A stretch of DNA of 64,000 nt from positions 118,501 through 182,500 of the forward strand of contig KV908548.1 of NCBI GenBank assembly GCA_002005505.1, read 5' to 3'. The position numbers and the translations under genes are program-made. Shown in pieces: positions 31,750 to 42,089 of this stretch; within the stretch, counting starts at the first letter, position 1, and the number at the start of each line of letters is the position of its first letter. The notes under the pieces are model-generated. The model saw nothing but the letters and a program-made list of their open reading frames with translations. It was not told the origin of the DNA and did no database searches. This DNA comes from Botryococcus braunii (taxonomy: Eukaryota; Chlorophyta; Trebouxiophyceae).

Positions 31750-32618
31750 TCAAGCATTTCTGCTTGCGGCGTCACCTGCAGTGATGGCACGACGGCAGCG
31801 TCAGTTCGTAGCCTGTGGGAAAAACCGTCCACGCTACAACGTTTCCAGGAACAGCACACAGCACTCTCCAACAGTAGAGGTTGGTCAAGGATACCAACAT
31901 GCTTCGGACAAGTCTTACATATGATGTTAACTGCTCTCACTCTTGCTAAAGACCACGTAACACTACGCCTTGCCTGATAGCAGAGATCAGCACCAAAGAG
32001 GCCTTGCGATGTCTACTTTACGTCACTAGAATACAATAATAGTTCATCAGTAACTCAGCAAGGTCTCTTTGTGATGTTTGTACAGTGAAACTATCTTACC
32101 GCCACAACGGTGGATTTTAACATAAGTCGCAATGAGGTCAAACATTCAGTGCGCTCTCGTCATGCACTCTCATCAATGCACACTGCAGTAATATCTAACT
32201 GGTCTGAATGTTTGAGCACAATCATATCTGGAACGACTTTGAGAATCCTAAACACACCTGCAGTGATGGCACGAAGGCAGCGTCAGTTCGTAGCCTGTGG
32301 GAAAAACCGTCCACGCTACAACGTTTCCAGGAACAGCACACAGCACTCTCCAACAGTAGAGGTTGGTCAAGGATACCAACATGCTTCGGACAAGTACTGA
32401 GCCGTTCCTGGGCTGCCCAGGGATGGCTTGGACTGCAGGGATCCTAAAGTACTACCATACGTAATGTCTATTGAGATCGCATATCGTACAAGTCTCGTGT
32501 TATGTCGTTGAGGTACGAGTATGATCTATACCGTTCATAAAGGCTATAGTTTACTCCGCTGTTGATGGCATGTGACAGGGGATGTCACTAAGTACAGTAT
32601 TGACCAATTCATTCAACA
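31750..32618 (-). repeat. copia G 5' LTR
   Basis: 869 bp. Modules M1 32258-32395 and M2 31776-31913 are 138 bp each; M1 ends CTGCAG|GTGTGT and M2 ends CTGCAG|GTGACG. The terminal hairpin is CAAGCA-GAAA-TGCTTG, fully paired. The inferred spliced-out interval on the minus strand is 32257 to 31776. Confidence 0.9.
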
Positions 32619-33023
32619 GTAAGCGTTCTACAAGCAGTGTACAAGGAGTCTACATTCAGGCAACAATATTCTACACATATAGCTTTGGCGACAAGTTTGT
32701 TGAGCCTCCGATGGTGAGGTACGCCAGGGTACGTCAGTGAGCTTTGTTCATCATCGTTCACTGCTTTAAGTTGTCATGGCCGGCTTCAAAGTGGATCGAT
32801 GATCTACACTTAACATAATGTGCGCGCGATACAGCTCACCGTACTGAACTTCCCACTTGTATAACAACTGGGTGACACGCGGGGAGCAACCAAGCCCTTC
32901 TCCCTCCCCCCGACGGGCAGCAATGCTGTACCCGCAACAAACAAGTGAAGGAAAATATCGCCTCTCCGTGTCTAAGTCCGCCTCTTCTTAGGCACATTAT
33001 TCTTAGTTGCTGAGGCATGCTCA
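32619..33023. other. Element X remainder and gypsy I 3' end, no gene
   Basis: GTAAG (32619-32623) is the right target copy of G. Next comes X-like sequence with a CTTTGGCGACAAG stretch near 32680 that could be a primer site, then the 3' UTR and possibly LTR of minus-strand gypsy I, with a purine-rich minus-strand tract around 32900-32920. I cannot place the X/I boundary. Short open frames here are not convincing. Confidence 0.4.
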
Positions 33024-34875
33024 TTAGTTCGCTTCGTGGTACCGTTGCCTGCAACTGCGACACCTTTCGTTGCGCTTCCTTGTTCCCACCTTCTCATTGA
33101 GAGCGCGACCAGTCCAGTACTCCTGGACAACCTCTTGGGCATGTTCTATTAATCCTGCTTCTTGTTCCAATGAGTTACGCTCAGGCCCGTAGCCTTTCCA
33201 TTTTACCAAGTATTCTTTCTTTGGCGCATGGTGCGCAACCTTCTTCTCTCGATCCATCAAAATACACTCCACCTCATATTCCCAATCACCATCAAACCAA
33301 TCTGGCGGAGGTGAGGGAGCCACATTGACACCCTTATGATATGGTTTCATCAGTGACACATGAAACACATTGTGAATGGTGTACTGATCAGGCAACTCCA
33401 GTCTATATGCAACAGCGCCAATTCTAGCCAAAATCTTGAATGGCCCAATGAAACGAGGCAAAACTTCTTGGTGCCAGGATGCTTCCAACGAATATTCTTA
33501 GTGGACAATAGTACCTCTTCCCCAACTTCATACTCAACATGTCTGCGCCCCTGATTAGCATAAGTGCGCTGCCTATCTTGTGCCTCAATCAGGTTGCGTT
33601 TCGCTAACGCAAGATCATCATGCAACTTTATAGCAAATCTTTTAGCCGACGGAAAAGTGGTCCCAGAAATCACTGCAAACGGCTCAATAGGATGCTCCCC
33701 ATACACCAACCGGAAGGGAGTTGTGCGAACGGATTCTTGATAAGCATTGTTATAAGCAAATTAGGCACAACCACATCCCAATCATGTTGGGTAGGGCTAA
33801 CATAATGCCTCAACATGTCTTCCACAATGCGATTCACACGCTCAGTTTGTCCATCAGTTTGTGGATGATAAGCCGTTGAAAAGACAGACCTCGTGCCCAA
33901 AAGTTTAAACAACGCTTAGTGAAGGCACACGTGAATACCGTTCCCCGATCAGTCAACACCTCTTTAGGCATACCGTGTAGCTTAAACACACGATCCACAA
34001 ACACTTCAGCAAAAAGCTGATCAGTTGTTGGGATGCAGTGCGCATATTTAGACAGTCTGTCCACAACCACACGGATAGCATCATTCCCGTTCACCGTTTT
34101 GGGTAAGTCAGTAATAAAATCCATTGAAATGCTTTCCCACCTTCGTGAAGGAATTGGTAGAGGCTGCAGCAAACCAGCTGGCAGTGAGGTATCCACCTTG
34201 TTGCGCTGGCATGCATCACAAACGCGAAGAAATCTTCAACAGCTTCCCTGAGCTTCGGCCACCAAAAATACAGCTGGATTTTCTCCACATTTTAGTCCGG
34301 CCCACATGGCCTGCCTGTGGCACCTCATGGTTTTCTTTGAGAATGGCTTCTTTGAGCTCTTTATCTTTACCATCTGCCATTTCGGGAACATACAATGCTT
34401 TTCCACGGAAACAATAGCCATCTTTAGCCACCAACTTTGCTCTTTGTCTTTTACGCCCATCCCTTGATCCTTCTCATAGGCGGTCCGTATGCGGTGCAAC
34501 CAGTCTTCCCCCTCGGGGCACCACATGGTGAACCCATCCGGGCACGCGTCGCCCGAGTCACTTGCTGCTCCAGGGACCACCCCACCTAATGGCGGGACAG
34601 TACCGCCTCCAGTGGAACGTGCCCCCCTGCGCGTAACTACAGCACACCTAATACGATGTCCTATGCCGCGCGCCCCCATCGCGGCCCTAAGCTGAACAGA
34701 GCCCCTAGGAGTGTTCACCAAAGAACTAACCACGAACGTTGGATTCCTACTCAAAGGGTCTGCAACATTAGTACGACCGGGCTCATACTTCCACTCTATA
34801 GAGTACATCTGGAGCAACTCCGACCACCTGGCTTGCCGAGGGCTCAAAACCGATTGGGACGGCAAAAACGTGTTT
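33024..34875 (-). pseudogene. gypsy I pol 3' part: RNase H end, integrase, chromodomain
   Basis: Minus-strand Ty3/gypsy. In coding order: LSPRQARWSELLQMY and VADPLSRNP (RNase H end), an integrase zinc-finger region, LPAGLLQPLPIPSRRWESISMDFITDLP and VVVDRLSKYAHCIPTT (catalytic core), [61 protein letters not shown], and a chromodomain EYEVECILMDRE with EYLVKWKGYGPERNS. The frame shifts at about six places (near 34430, 34200, 33905, 33760, 33490). Element J interrupts it at TGTTT (34871-34875), and the frame continues upstream at 40046. Confidence 0.85.
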
Positions 34876-35325
34876 TGTAGTGAGGTGCCGCGTCAGCGCG
34901 ACGCGTCTCACGTAGGATGTGCGCGTAGTTCATGTTTCTTCGTGCCCTTTGGGATACGAGTAGATCTCGTTGTCCTTGTGTGTAGGAAAATGACTGTAAT
35001 ATCCTAGTGGGTCTCCTCTCGTCATCCATATCGTTATGCTCGCGAGAGCATCTCGTAGAGGGACGACGTAGCCGGATCCGCGCATAGGTGGACTAGGAAC
35101 TCGGGTGGTTATCATTGTCTTTGGGTTTGCTGCTACGAGTGAGACATCTAGCATTCTCTACATTGTTCATTATATATTGTTCTTTGGAGGCTCGGACGAC
35201 CTGCGTGAGGAGGGCTGCGAACTTGTAACGGATTGGAACTTCGATTTCTACCTTCGGTGTCACCCTTGCCTGATACCCTTGCTTAGCTTGTTATAAATCT
35301 TAGTTACACGTCTCACTTCGTTAAA
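34876..35325 (+). repeat. gypsy J 5' LTR
   Basis: 450 bp, TGTAGTGAGG to TTCGTTAAA, so it lacks the usual CA end; the boundary is fixed by the target duplication. It includes a GC-rich start with CGCGTCAGCGCGACGCG. Confidence 0.9.
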
Positions 35326-35340
35326 TTGGTATCGGCGAGG
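35326..35340 (+). promoter_or_regulatory. gypsy J primer-binding site
   Basis: TTGGTATCGGCGAGG follows the LTR. TGGTATC resembles the start of a tRNA-Met 3'-end primer site, unlike the half-tRNA site of the copia elements here. The tRNA assignment is tentative. Confidence 0.5.
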
Positions 35341-35389
35341 CGGTTAGAGCCTCGAACCGAAGGGAGACGTAGGGAAGGTTGTAATTGCA

Positions 35390-36490
35390 TTGTTCCATTG
35401 CAACATGATGGCGGTTAAACGGAAAGGAAACAAGTGCTCCGGTCTCCCCCTTAAAGAGAAAGAAATTTTGGAAGGTTTGGAAAAGGAAGGTATTGAAGTC
35501 GATGATCTTTTGGAAGAGTCCGAAACGGAATTGCATCTGGCCCCATCGCCCAAACCGACCACACCCAAAACGAAACCCAAACCCACTCCTTTGAAGACAC
35601 CCTTGAAGAAAAATAAGACTAAATCCCTAATTCTACGGTTATTGAAGCGGATTGAGGCCTTGGAGGGAGAACGAGCATCCAAGCGGACGTCATCCACCAC
35701 TAACGTCGTGCGTGTGCCTACACCAGCCATGTTTACAGGAAAAAGAGGAAGCTTCCAATTCTTTGCTAGTAAGGTGGAATCATATGTGAACATTTCAAAT
35801 GTGTCAAGGGACAAGTGGGTGGCAGTCGCGCTGCAATGTATGGAGGAGCGACCTACAAAGGTTTGGGGGACATACCTCAAAAGGAAGGAAAGGGAAGGAG
35901 GTCAAACAGAGCCAACATGGGAAGACTTTAAAAATTTTATGGGAAATCGATACGACTCTACAGATTTGGTTATGGCTGCCCGGCAAAAATTAGACCATGT
36001 TTATCAAGGGCAAGAAAGCGTTGAAAGATACATAGAAAGGTTTATTTCCTTGTTGAGTGATGTAGAAACCGAATATGACATCTGCGAAAATGATAAAATA
36101 TATATGTTCCTCAAAGGCCTGAATGCTCCTATTAGAGTTGCTTGCACAGTTAACCCTCAAACTGGTGTCAGGTTCACAAGCCTCGACTCATTGTGCACTT
36201 ATGTGGTGCAATATGAAAGCAACTTAAAATCAGGGGGGATGCTGAGGGGACAGGAAGGAAGGAAGGTTCTCAACGTTGTGAAGAGGACTCCAACAAGCAC
36301 GCCGGCATACTTTCCGGGATTCACCCAGGGGCCTGTGCTTGGAGCCGTCGGACACAACGTTGGTGGGAAGTTAGATTCTCGGACAAGCGTCCCCTCCGAG
36401 CGCCAGTGTTATTTCTGCAAAAACTTTGGTCACGAGCAATGGCAATGTCAGGCCAAGCGGGACTACTTGCAAAGGAAGAGCAGGCTGAAC
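35390..36490 (+). CDS. gypsy J gag
   Basis: Gag from an ATG at 35390 (MFHCNMMAVKRKG; the in-frame MMAVKRKG ATGs near 35405 are alternative starts). A charged, proline/threonine/lysine-rich N-terminus is followed by a capsid-like domain with PAMFTGKRGSFQFFASKVESY, WEDFKNFMGNRYDSTD and YIERFISLLSDVE, and by zinc knuckle CYFCKNFGHEQWQC (about 36408-36450). The sequence is open to QRKSRL, where the 1003-bp deletion joins it to a different frame; the frame ends artificially at 36601. The matching gag in K is 407 residues. Confidence 0.8.
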
Positions 36491-38790
36491 TGGTGGACAT
36501 CACCGGGGAGGACGCCTCAAGTGAGGCCGACTTGGCGGACACCGACAAATCTATGGACGACACCCCCGTCGTCACAAAACCCCCCAGTAGTACCGGTATG
36601 ACTTTCACTCATCAAATAAATGACATGTTGGAAGGCAAGCCACAGGCCCTGAAAGACTTGTTACTTGCAAATGAGGACTTGTTTGCAAAACAACTCCCGG
36701 GGTTACCCCCGGAGCGGGAAGTGTTTCACACAATAAATTTGGAAGAAGGACATCGGCCCCCCAATAGGCCCGCGTACCGTCTTGCTCCAAGTGAGCTTGC
36801 GGAATGCGAAAAAACGGTTGATGAGTTGTTAAAATTGGGATTGATCAGGCCAAGTTGCTCACCATTTGCATCACCTGTTTTGTTTGTTAGAAAGAAGGAT
36901 GGAAGTTTGCGTATGGTAATAGACTACCGTCCCCTGAATAAAATTACCATCGCGGATAGGTACCCTCTCCCCAGAATTGATGATCTATTGGATAGGCTTA
37001 AGGGAGCCAAGGTGTTTTCGAGCTTGGACTTGTTGTCTGGGTACCATCAAGTGCGACTTCGCAACGAGGATGTGCCTAAAACTGCCTTCAGGACCCCTTT
37101 TGGCTTGTACGAATTTCTTGTACTTCCCTTTGGTTTGACCAACGCGCCCGCGACATTTCAACGGCTTATGAATGAGGTTTTTCACGACTTTATAAGGGAA
37201 GGCTTTGTGGTTGTATACTTGGATGATGTGCTCATTTATAGCAAAACGGAAGAGGAACACCTTCTGCAGTTGGACAGAGTTTTCACCCGTCTACGCGAAC
37301 ACCAACTCCTGGCAAAACTTGTCAAATGCTCTTTCTTTGAGAAACAATTGAAATACTTGGGACACATCATTGGGGAAAATGGGTTGGAAGTGGATATGGG
37401 TAAAGTCAAGGTGGTGCAAGAGTGGCCTACGCCCACAAACGTAACGGAAGTTAGGAGGTTTCTTGGGTTGTCTAATTACTTTCGAAAGTTTATTCAGAAC
37501 TACAGTATCCTAGCAACCCCATTGACAGCTCTCTCTGGGGCAAAAGCACCTTGGAAGTGGGGACAGGAACAACAGGAAGCATTTGACAACATAAAGGAAG
37601 CTTTGGTAAGTGCCCCTATCTTAACACTCCCGGACGTACGTCGGCCATTTAAGGTAGTGTGCGATGCATGCGATTACGGCGTGGGAGCTGTGCTATTTCA
37701 AGATGGAAAGGTTTGTGCGTATTTCAGTAAAAAGTTGGGAGCAAGCGAGAGGAACTACAGTGCCACGGAACGGGAGTTATTGGCTGTAGTGTATGCTCTC
37801 ACGGAATGGAGATGTTATTTGTTAGGTAAGCCAGTAACGGTGGTGACGGATCACAAGTGCAACACCTTCTTGGGTCAACAGGTGGGGCTTAGTCCTCGGA
37901 GGGCTCGGTGGGCCGAGCGCCTGCAGGAGTTTGAGATTGAATGGGTATGGGAACCGGGCAAGACCAACATTGCGGATCCGCTCTCCAGGTGTCACTTCAC
38001 TCAACACCCTGGACCTGGGGGGAGGGACAATGGGGCTGCTGTGGCCGGGGCTGCCCTCCGGCGCAAGCGTCGGCGCACCAGTCCGGACTCCCTCACCCCC
38101 TCCAGCCGGGATGTCGAGGGTACCCTCACAGCTCGGGTCCGCAAGGTCCCCAAGGTCACGCTCCCGGGGCCCGCTCACGAGACCCCAAGCTCCCTCGGCA
38201 CGATGGAGCAAATCGGGTTGGCCAGCCCGAGTGAGCTTACCCGCGAGACCGATGGGTACGAATCCCTACTTGGCAAACTTGAGAAGGCTTACACATACGA
38301 TCCGTGGTTGGCAGCGCGTGCGAATAGAAGGAAGGTTAGTCTAAAGGGAGGCTTTTGGGAGAGGAATGGACGGAAATATGTTCCTGCATTGTTTGAGGAA
38401 AGGAAAGATGGGGAACTTGTCGTGGAGAACCTACGACGTGAAATTTTGGAAGCTTTACATGATCCACCTCATGTTGGTCACCCTGGAGTAACTCGCATGT
38501 ACGAGCTTGTAACAAGGGAATGGTATTGGCCGGGAATGTATGAGGATGTCAAAGCCTATGTTGCTCATTGTGACTCTTGTCAACGAGTCAAGGCTCGGAA
38601 TACTTTGCCTGCTGGTCTTCTTCACCCCTTACAAATACCAGCAAGGAAGTGGCAAAGTGTGTCTATGGACTTTATTACTAACCTCCCACAGACCCCAAGT
38701 GGAAATGATGCTATTTGATTTGTCGTGGATAGGCTTAACAAGTGTGCTCATTTTGCTGCTACAACAATGAAAGCTGATGCTTATACTCTA
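36480..38790 (+). pseudogene. gypsy J pol: RT, RNase H, truncated integrase
   Basis: Open from the deletion point to TGA 38716-38718. Reverse transcriptase: FASPVLFVRKKDGSLRMVID, KVFSSLDLLSGYHQVRL, FLVLPFGLTNAPATFQ and the catalytic YLDDVLIYS (about 37220). RNase H: VVCDACDYGVGAVLF and YSATERELLAVVYAL. Integrase zinc finger HVGHPGVTRMYEL...CDSCQRVK and [17 protein letters not shown], then TGA and FVVDRLNKCAHFAATT. After YTLAQLL the integrase homology stops, so the rest of the catalytic core and C-terminus are missing. No protease. K has the same TGA and the same truncation. Confidence 0.85.
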
Positions 38791-39595
38791 GCACAATTGT
38801 TAAGGACATGGGTGTGGATGTATCGTGGATCCCGGGTGTGGTGGCATTGTGGATCACAAGCCACTCACTGGCGAACGCGGCCGCACTCTGTACGATCCGA
38901 ACGAGCCAAATGAGGATAGCTGGAAATAATTTGCACAGGTCACGCGTTGTTGCCACAAGAAAGTGGAAGAGTACAGAGAGAGTCACGGGCTCCCGCCATT
39001 GCCTCCCAAGGGCACGACTCCTAGGGTCCACCCTTAGGGTCCCGTCGACCGGTTGGCCCTCCTTGGAGGGGTCTCTCTGTATGGCCATATGGACTTTGGA
39101 TAGGCTAGGGTAAGGCTGCCTTACCCGGTAGGGTTGACCATGGGTCCCTTACCTGGATAGATTTTTGTGCACATTAGGTGTATGGCCTTTTCACTTCACT
39201 ACCACACCTGATCAATATGGTGCAATACTGGCGTAATACTGGACTATATGTGGAAATTGGACTCCCCTTGGACTCTGGACTTTTGGACATCTGGACTTTT
39301 AGCTCTGCCCTTGTGTCTCATTTTGGCTGTTCATCATGTGGACTTTCGTTTTTCTTTCAGTGTTTTGTCTTTTGTTCTGTTAGTCATGCCTGATCCTTGT
39401 TCTTATTGCATTATGGTGGGGACCCCGATACGCAGCATTCGGCTGGGGTCTGGCAACACGGGAGGCGGGTTGCCCGTAGGTCTAAGTCTGAGTCTCCGCA
39501 TGTTGGAAGGTCTTTCTGTTCCTTTGTTTGCCTTGTCTGTTTGTTGTTGCGCTCTGCCTTCTGCGCGGGGACGCACAGGAATAAGGGGGGGAGTA
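38791..39595 (+). other. gypsy J 3' region, unassigned plus polypurine tract
   Basis: Sequence after the truncated integrase. One frame has a protein-like stretch (VDHKPLTGERGRTLYDPNEP, then KKVEEYRESHGLPPLPPKG) broken by a stop; a second frame is open for about 100 codons (38808-39113). Neither is recognised. From 39120 it appears non-coding, ending in AAGGGGGGGAG (39583-39593) before the LTR. K carries the same segment at about 41274-42090. Confidence 0.45.
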
Positions 39596-40045
39596 TGTAG
39601 TGAGGTGCCGCGTCAGCGCGACGCGTCTCACGTAGGATGTGCGCGTAGTTCATGTTTCTTCGTGCCCTTTGGGATACGAGTAGATCTCGTTGTCCTTGTG
39701 TGTAGGAAAATGACTGTAATATCCTAGTGGGTCTCCTCTCGTCATCCATATCGTTATGCTCGCGAGAGCATCTCGTAGAGGGACGACGTAGCCGGATCCG
39801 CGCATAGGTGGACTAGGAACTCGGGTGGTTATCATTGTCTTTGGGTTTGCTGCTACGAGTGAGACATCTAGCATTCTCTACATTGTTCATTATATATTGT
39901 TCTTTGGAGGCTCGGACGACCTGCGTGAGGAGGGCTGCGAACTTGTAACGGATTGGAACTTCGATTTGTACCTTCGGTGTCACCCTTGCCTGATACCCTT
40001 GCTTAGCTTGTTATAAATCTTAGTTACACGTCTCACTTCGTTAAA
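39596..40045 (+). repeat. gypsy J 3' LTR
   Basis: 450 bp, almost identical to the 5' LTR (for example TTTGTACC versus TTTCTACC near the end), implying a recent insertion. Right target copy TGTTT at 40046-40050. Confidence 0.9.
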
Positions 40046-40803
40046 TGTTTGGTGCATGATCAGTGACCACTTCAAAGGGCTTCCCAAGGAGATGACATCG
40101 CCAATCTGTCAATGCCATACACACAGCAGCCAACTCTTGCTCGGTGACATGATAATTTCTCTCTGCATCAGAAAATTTCCGGCTCATATAGGCACATGGG
40201 CGTCCATTTTGTTCAAGCACAGCACCAACACCATTCTTTGAGGCATCACACAACACCCGAAACTTAGGAGCATTCGGGAAGAGATCAGGGATTGCCAACA
40301 CTAGGGCATTTGTGGTGGCCCACTTAAACCTATCAAAAGCCTTTTGACATGCATCAATCCACAGCCAAGGCACACCTTTTCGCAGTAAGTGATTTAACGG
40401 GGCAGCAAGTTGACTATACCCTTGTACAAATTTCCTCGAAAAATTGCAGAGGCTCAAAAACTGTCCTACCTCAGTGGCAGTCGTCGGTACGACCCACTTC
40501 AACACAGCTGCGACTTTATCCGGATCAATCTTGATTCCATGTTTCCGCACAATAAAGCCAAGATAGCGTAGTTCAGGCTGACAAAAAGAACACTTCTTTA
40601 GCTTCACAAACAATTTCTCTTCACGTAGGCGCTCGAAAACTTTTTGCAAATGCACTTCTTTGGTTTTACAGAAGATCAAAACATCATCAAGGTACACTAC
40701 CACAAAGCCTTCAGCTACATAGTCATGGAATACGCGATTCATCATATGTTGAAAAGTAGCGGGGGCATTTGTCAAACCGAAGGGTAGGACTTTGAACTCA
40801 TGA
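40046..40803 (-). pseudogene. gypsy I pol middle part: RT end and RNase H
   Basis: Minus strand and open: HEFKVLPFGLTNAPATFQHM, the catalytic YLDDVLIFC, VGQFLSLCNFSRKFVQGY, FRVLCDASKNGVGAVL, YHVTEQELAAVCMAL, FEVVTDHAPN. It sits between the J 3' LTR and the K 3' LTR. Its downstream end continues at 34875, and its upstream end continues at 47033. CATGA (40799-40803) is the left target copy of K. Confidence 0.9.
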
Positions 40804-41273
40804 TTTAACGAAGTGAGACGTGTAACTAAGGTTTATAACAAGCTAAGCAAGGGTTTCAGGCAAGGGTGACACCGAAGGTAGAAATCGAAGTTCCAATCCG
40901 TTACAAGTTCGCAGCCCTCCTCACGCAGGTCGTCCGAGTCTCCAAAGAACAATATATAATGAACAATGTAGAGAATGCTAGATATCTCACTCGTAGCAGC
41001 AAACCCAAAGACAATGATCGCCACCCGAGTTCCTAGTCCACCTATGCGCGGATCCGGCTACGTCGTCCCTCTACGAGATGCTCTCGCGTGCATAACGATA
41101 TGGATGACGAGAGGAGACCCACTAGGATATTACAGTCATGTTCCTACACACAAGGACAACGAGATCTACTCGTATCCCAAAGGGCACGAAGAAACATGAA
41201 CTACGCGCACACTTACGCGCTTACGCGCACATCCTACGTGAGACGCGTCGCGCTGACGCGGCACCTCACTACA
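40804..41273 (-). repeat. gypsy K 3' LTR
   Basis: 470 bp; on the minus strand TGTAGTGAGG to CGTTAAA. It has about 20 bp more than the J LTR, an added copy of a GTAAGCGCGTAAG-like unit in the CGCGTAGTTCATG region. The adjoining minus-strand tract GGGGGGGAGTA (41274-41284) is the polypurine tract. Confidence 0.9.
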
Positions 41274-42089
41274 TACTCCCCCCCTTATTCCTGTGCGTCC
41301 CCGCGCAGAAGGCAGAGCGCAACAACAAACAGACAAGGCAAACAAAGGAACAGAAAGACCTTCCAACATGCGGAGACTCAGACTTAGACCTACGGGCAAC
41401 CCGCCTCCCGTGTTGCCAGACCCCAGCCGAATGCTGCGTATCGGGGTCCCCACCATAATGAAATAAGACCAAGGATCAGGCATGACTAACAGAACAAAAG
41501 ACAAAACACTGAAAGAAAACGAAAGTCCACATGATGTACAGCCAAAATGAGACACAAGGGCAGAGCGAAAAGTCCAGATGTCCAAAAGTCCAGAGTCCAA
41601 GGTGAGTCCAAGTGCCATATAAAGTCCAGTATTACGCCAGTATTGCACCATATTGATCAGGTGTGGTAGTGAAGTGAAAATGCCATACACCTAATGTGCA
41701 CAAAAATCTATCCAGGTAAGGGACCCATGGTCAACCCTACCGGGTAAGGCAGCCTTACCCTAGCCTATCCAAAGTCCGTATGGCCATACAGACAGACCCC
41801 TCCAAGCAGGGCCAACCGGTCGACGGGACCCTAAGGGTGGACCCTAGGAGTCGTGCCCTTGGGAGGCAATGGCGGGAGCCCGTGACTCTCTCTGTATTCT
41901 TCCACTTTCTTGTGGCAACAACGCGTGACCTGTGCAAGTTATTTCCAGCTATCCTCTTTGGGCTCGTTTGGATCGTATAGAGTGCGGCCGCGTTCGCCGG
42001 TGAGTGGCTTGTGATCCACAATGCCAACACACCCGGGATCCACGATACATCCACACCCATGTCCTTAACAATTGTGCTAGAGTATAAGC

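Larger units (their letters stand above)
25417..32618 (-). mobile_element. copia G, complete LTR retrotransposon
   Basis: A minus-strand copia element: 5' LTR 31750-32618, primer site 31736-31749, gag-pol 31444-26311, polypurine tract 26286-26295, 3' LTR 25417-26285. Both LTRs are exactly 869 bp, and the target duplication GTAAG (25412-25416, 32619-32623) is perfect, so it inserted relatively recently. It is related to C in protein and LTR design, and H is a second copy of the family. Gag-pol is defective. Confidence 0.93.
34876..40045 (+). mobile_element. gypsy J, LTR element lacking protease and integrase core
   Basis: A plus-strand gypsy element with two 450-bp LTRs (34876-35325, 39596-40045), primer site 35326-35340, gag and pol, polypurine tract 39584-39593, and a perfect target duplication TGTTT (34871-34875, 40046-40050) inside gypsy I. 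It is nearly identical to element K in opposite orientation. Compared with K it lacks 1003 bp covering the end of gag and the protease. Both J and K lack most of the integrase. It is non-autonomous. Confidence 0.92.

Noticed and set aside
39248..39727. 159-codon frame across the gypsy J 3' UTR and LTR
   Set aside because: It spans the polypurine tract and LTR border and is hydrophobic, low-complexity translation; the same frame appears in K only because the DNA is the same.
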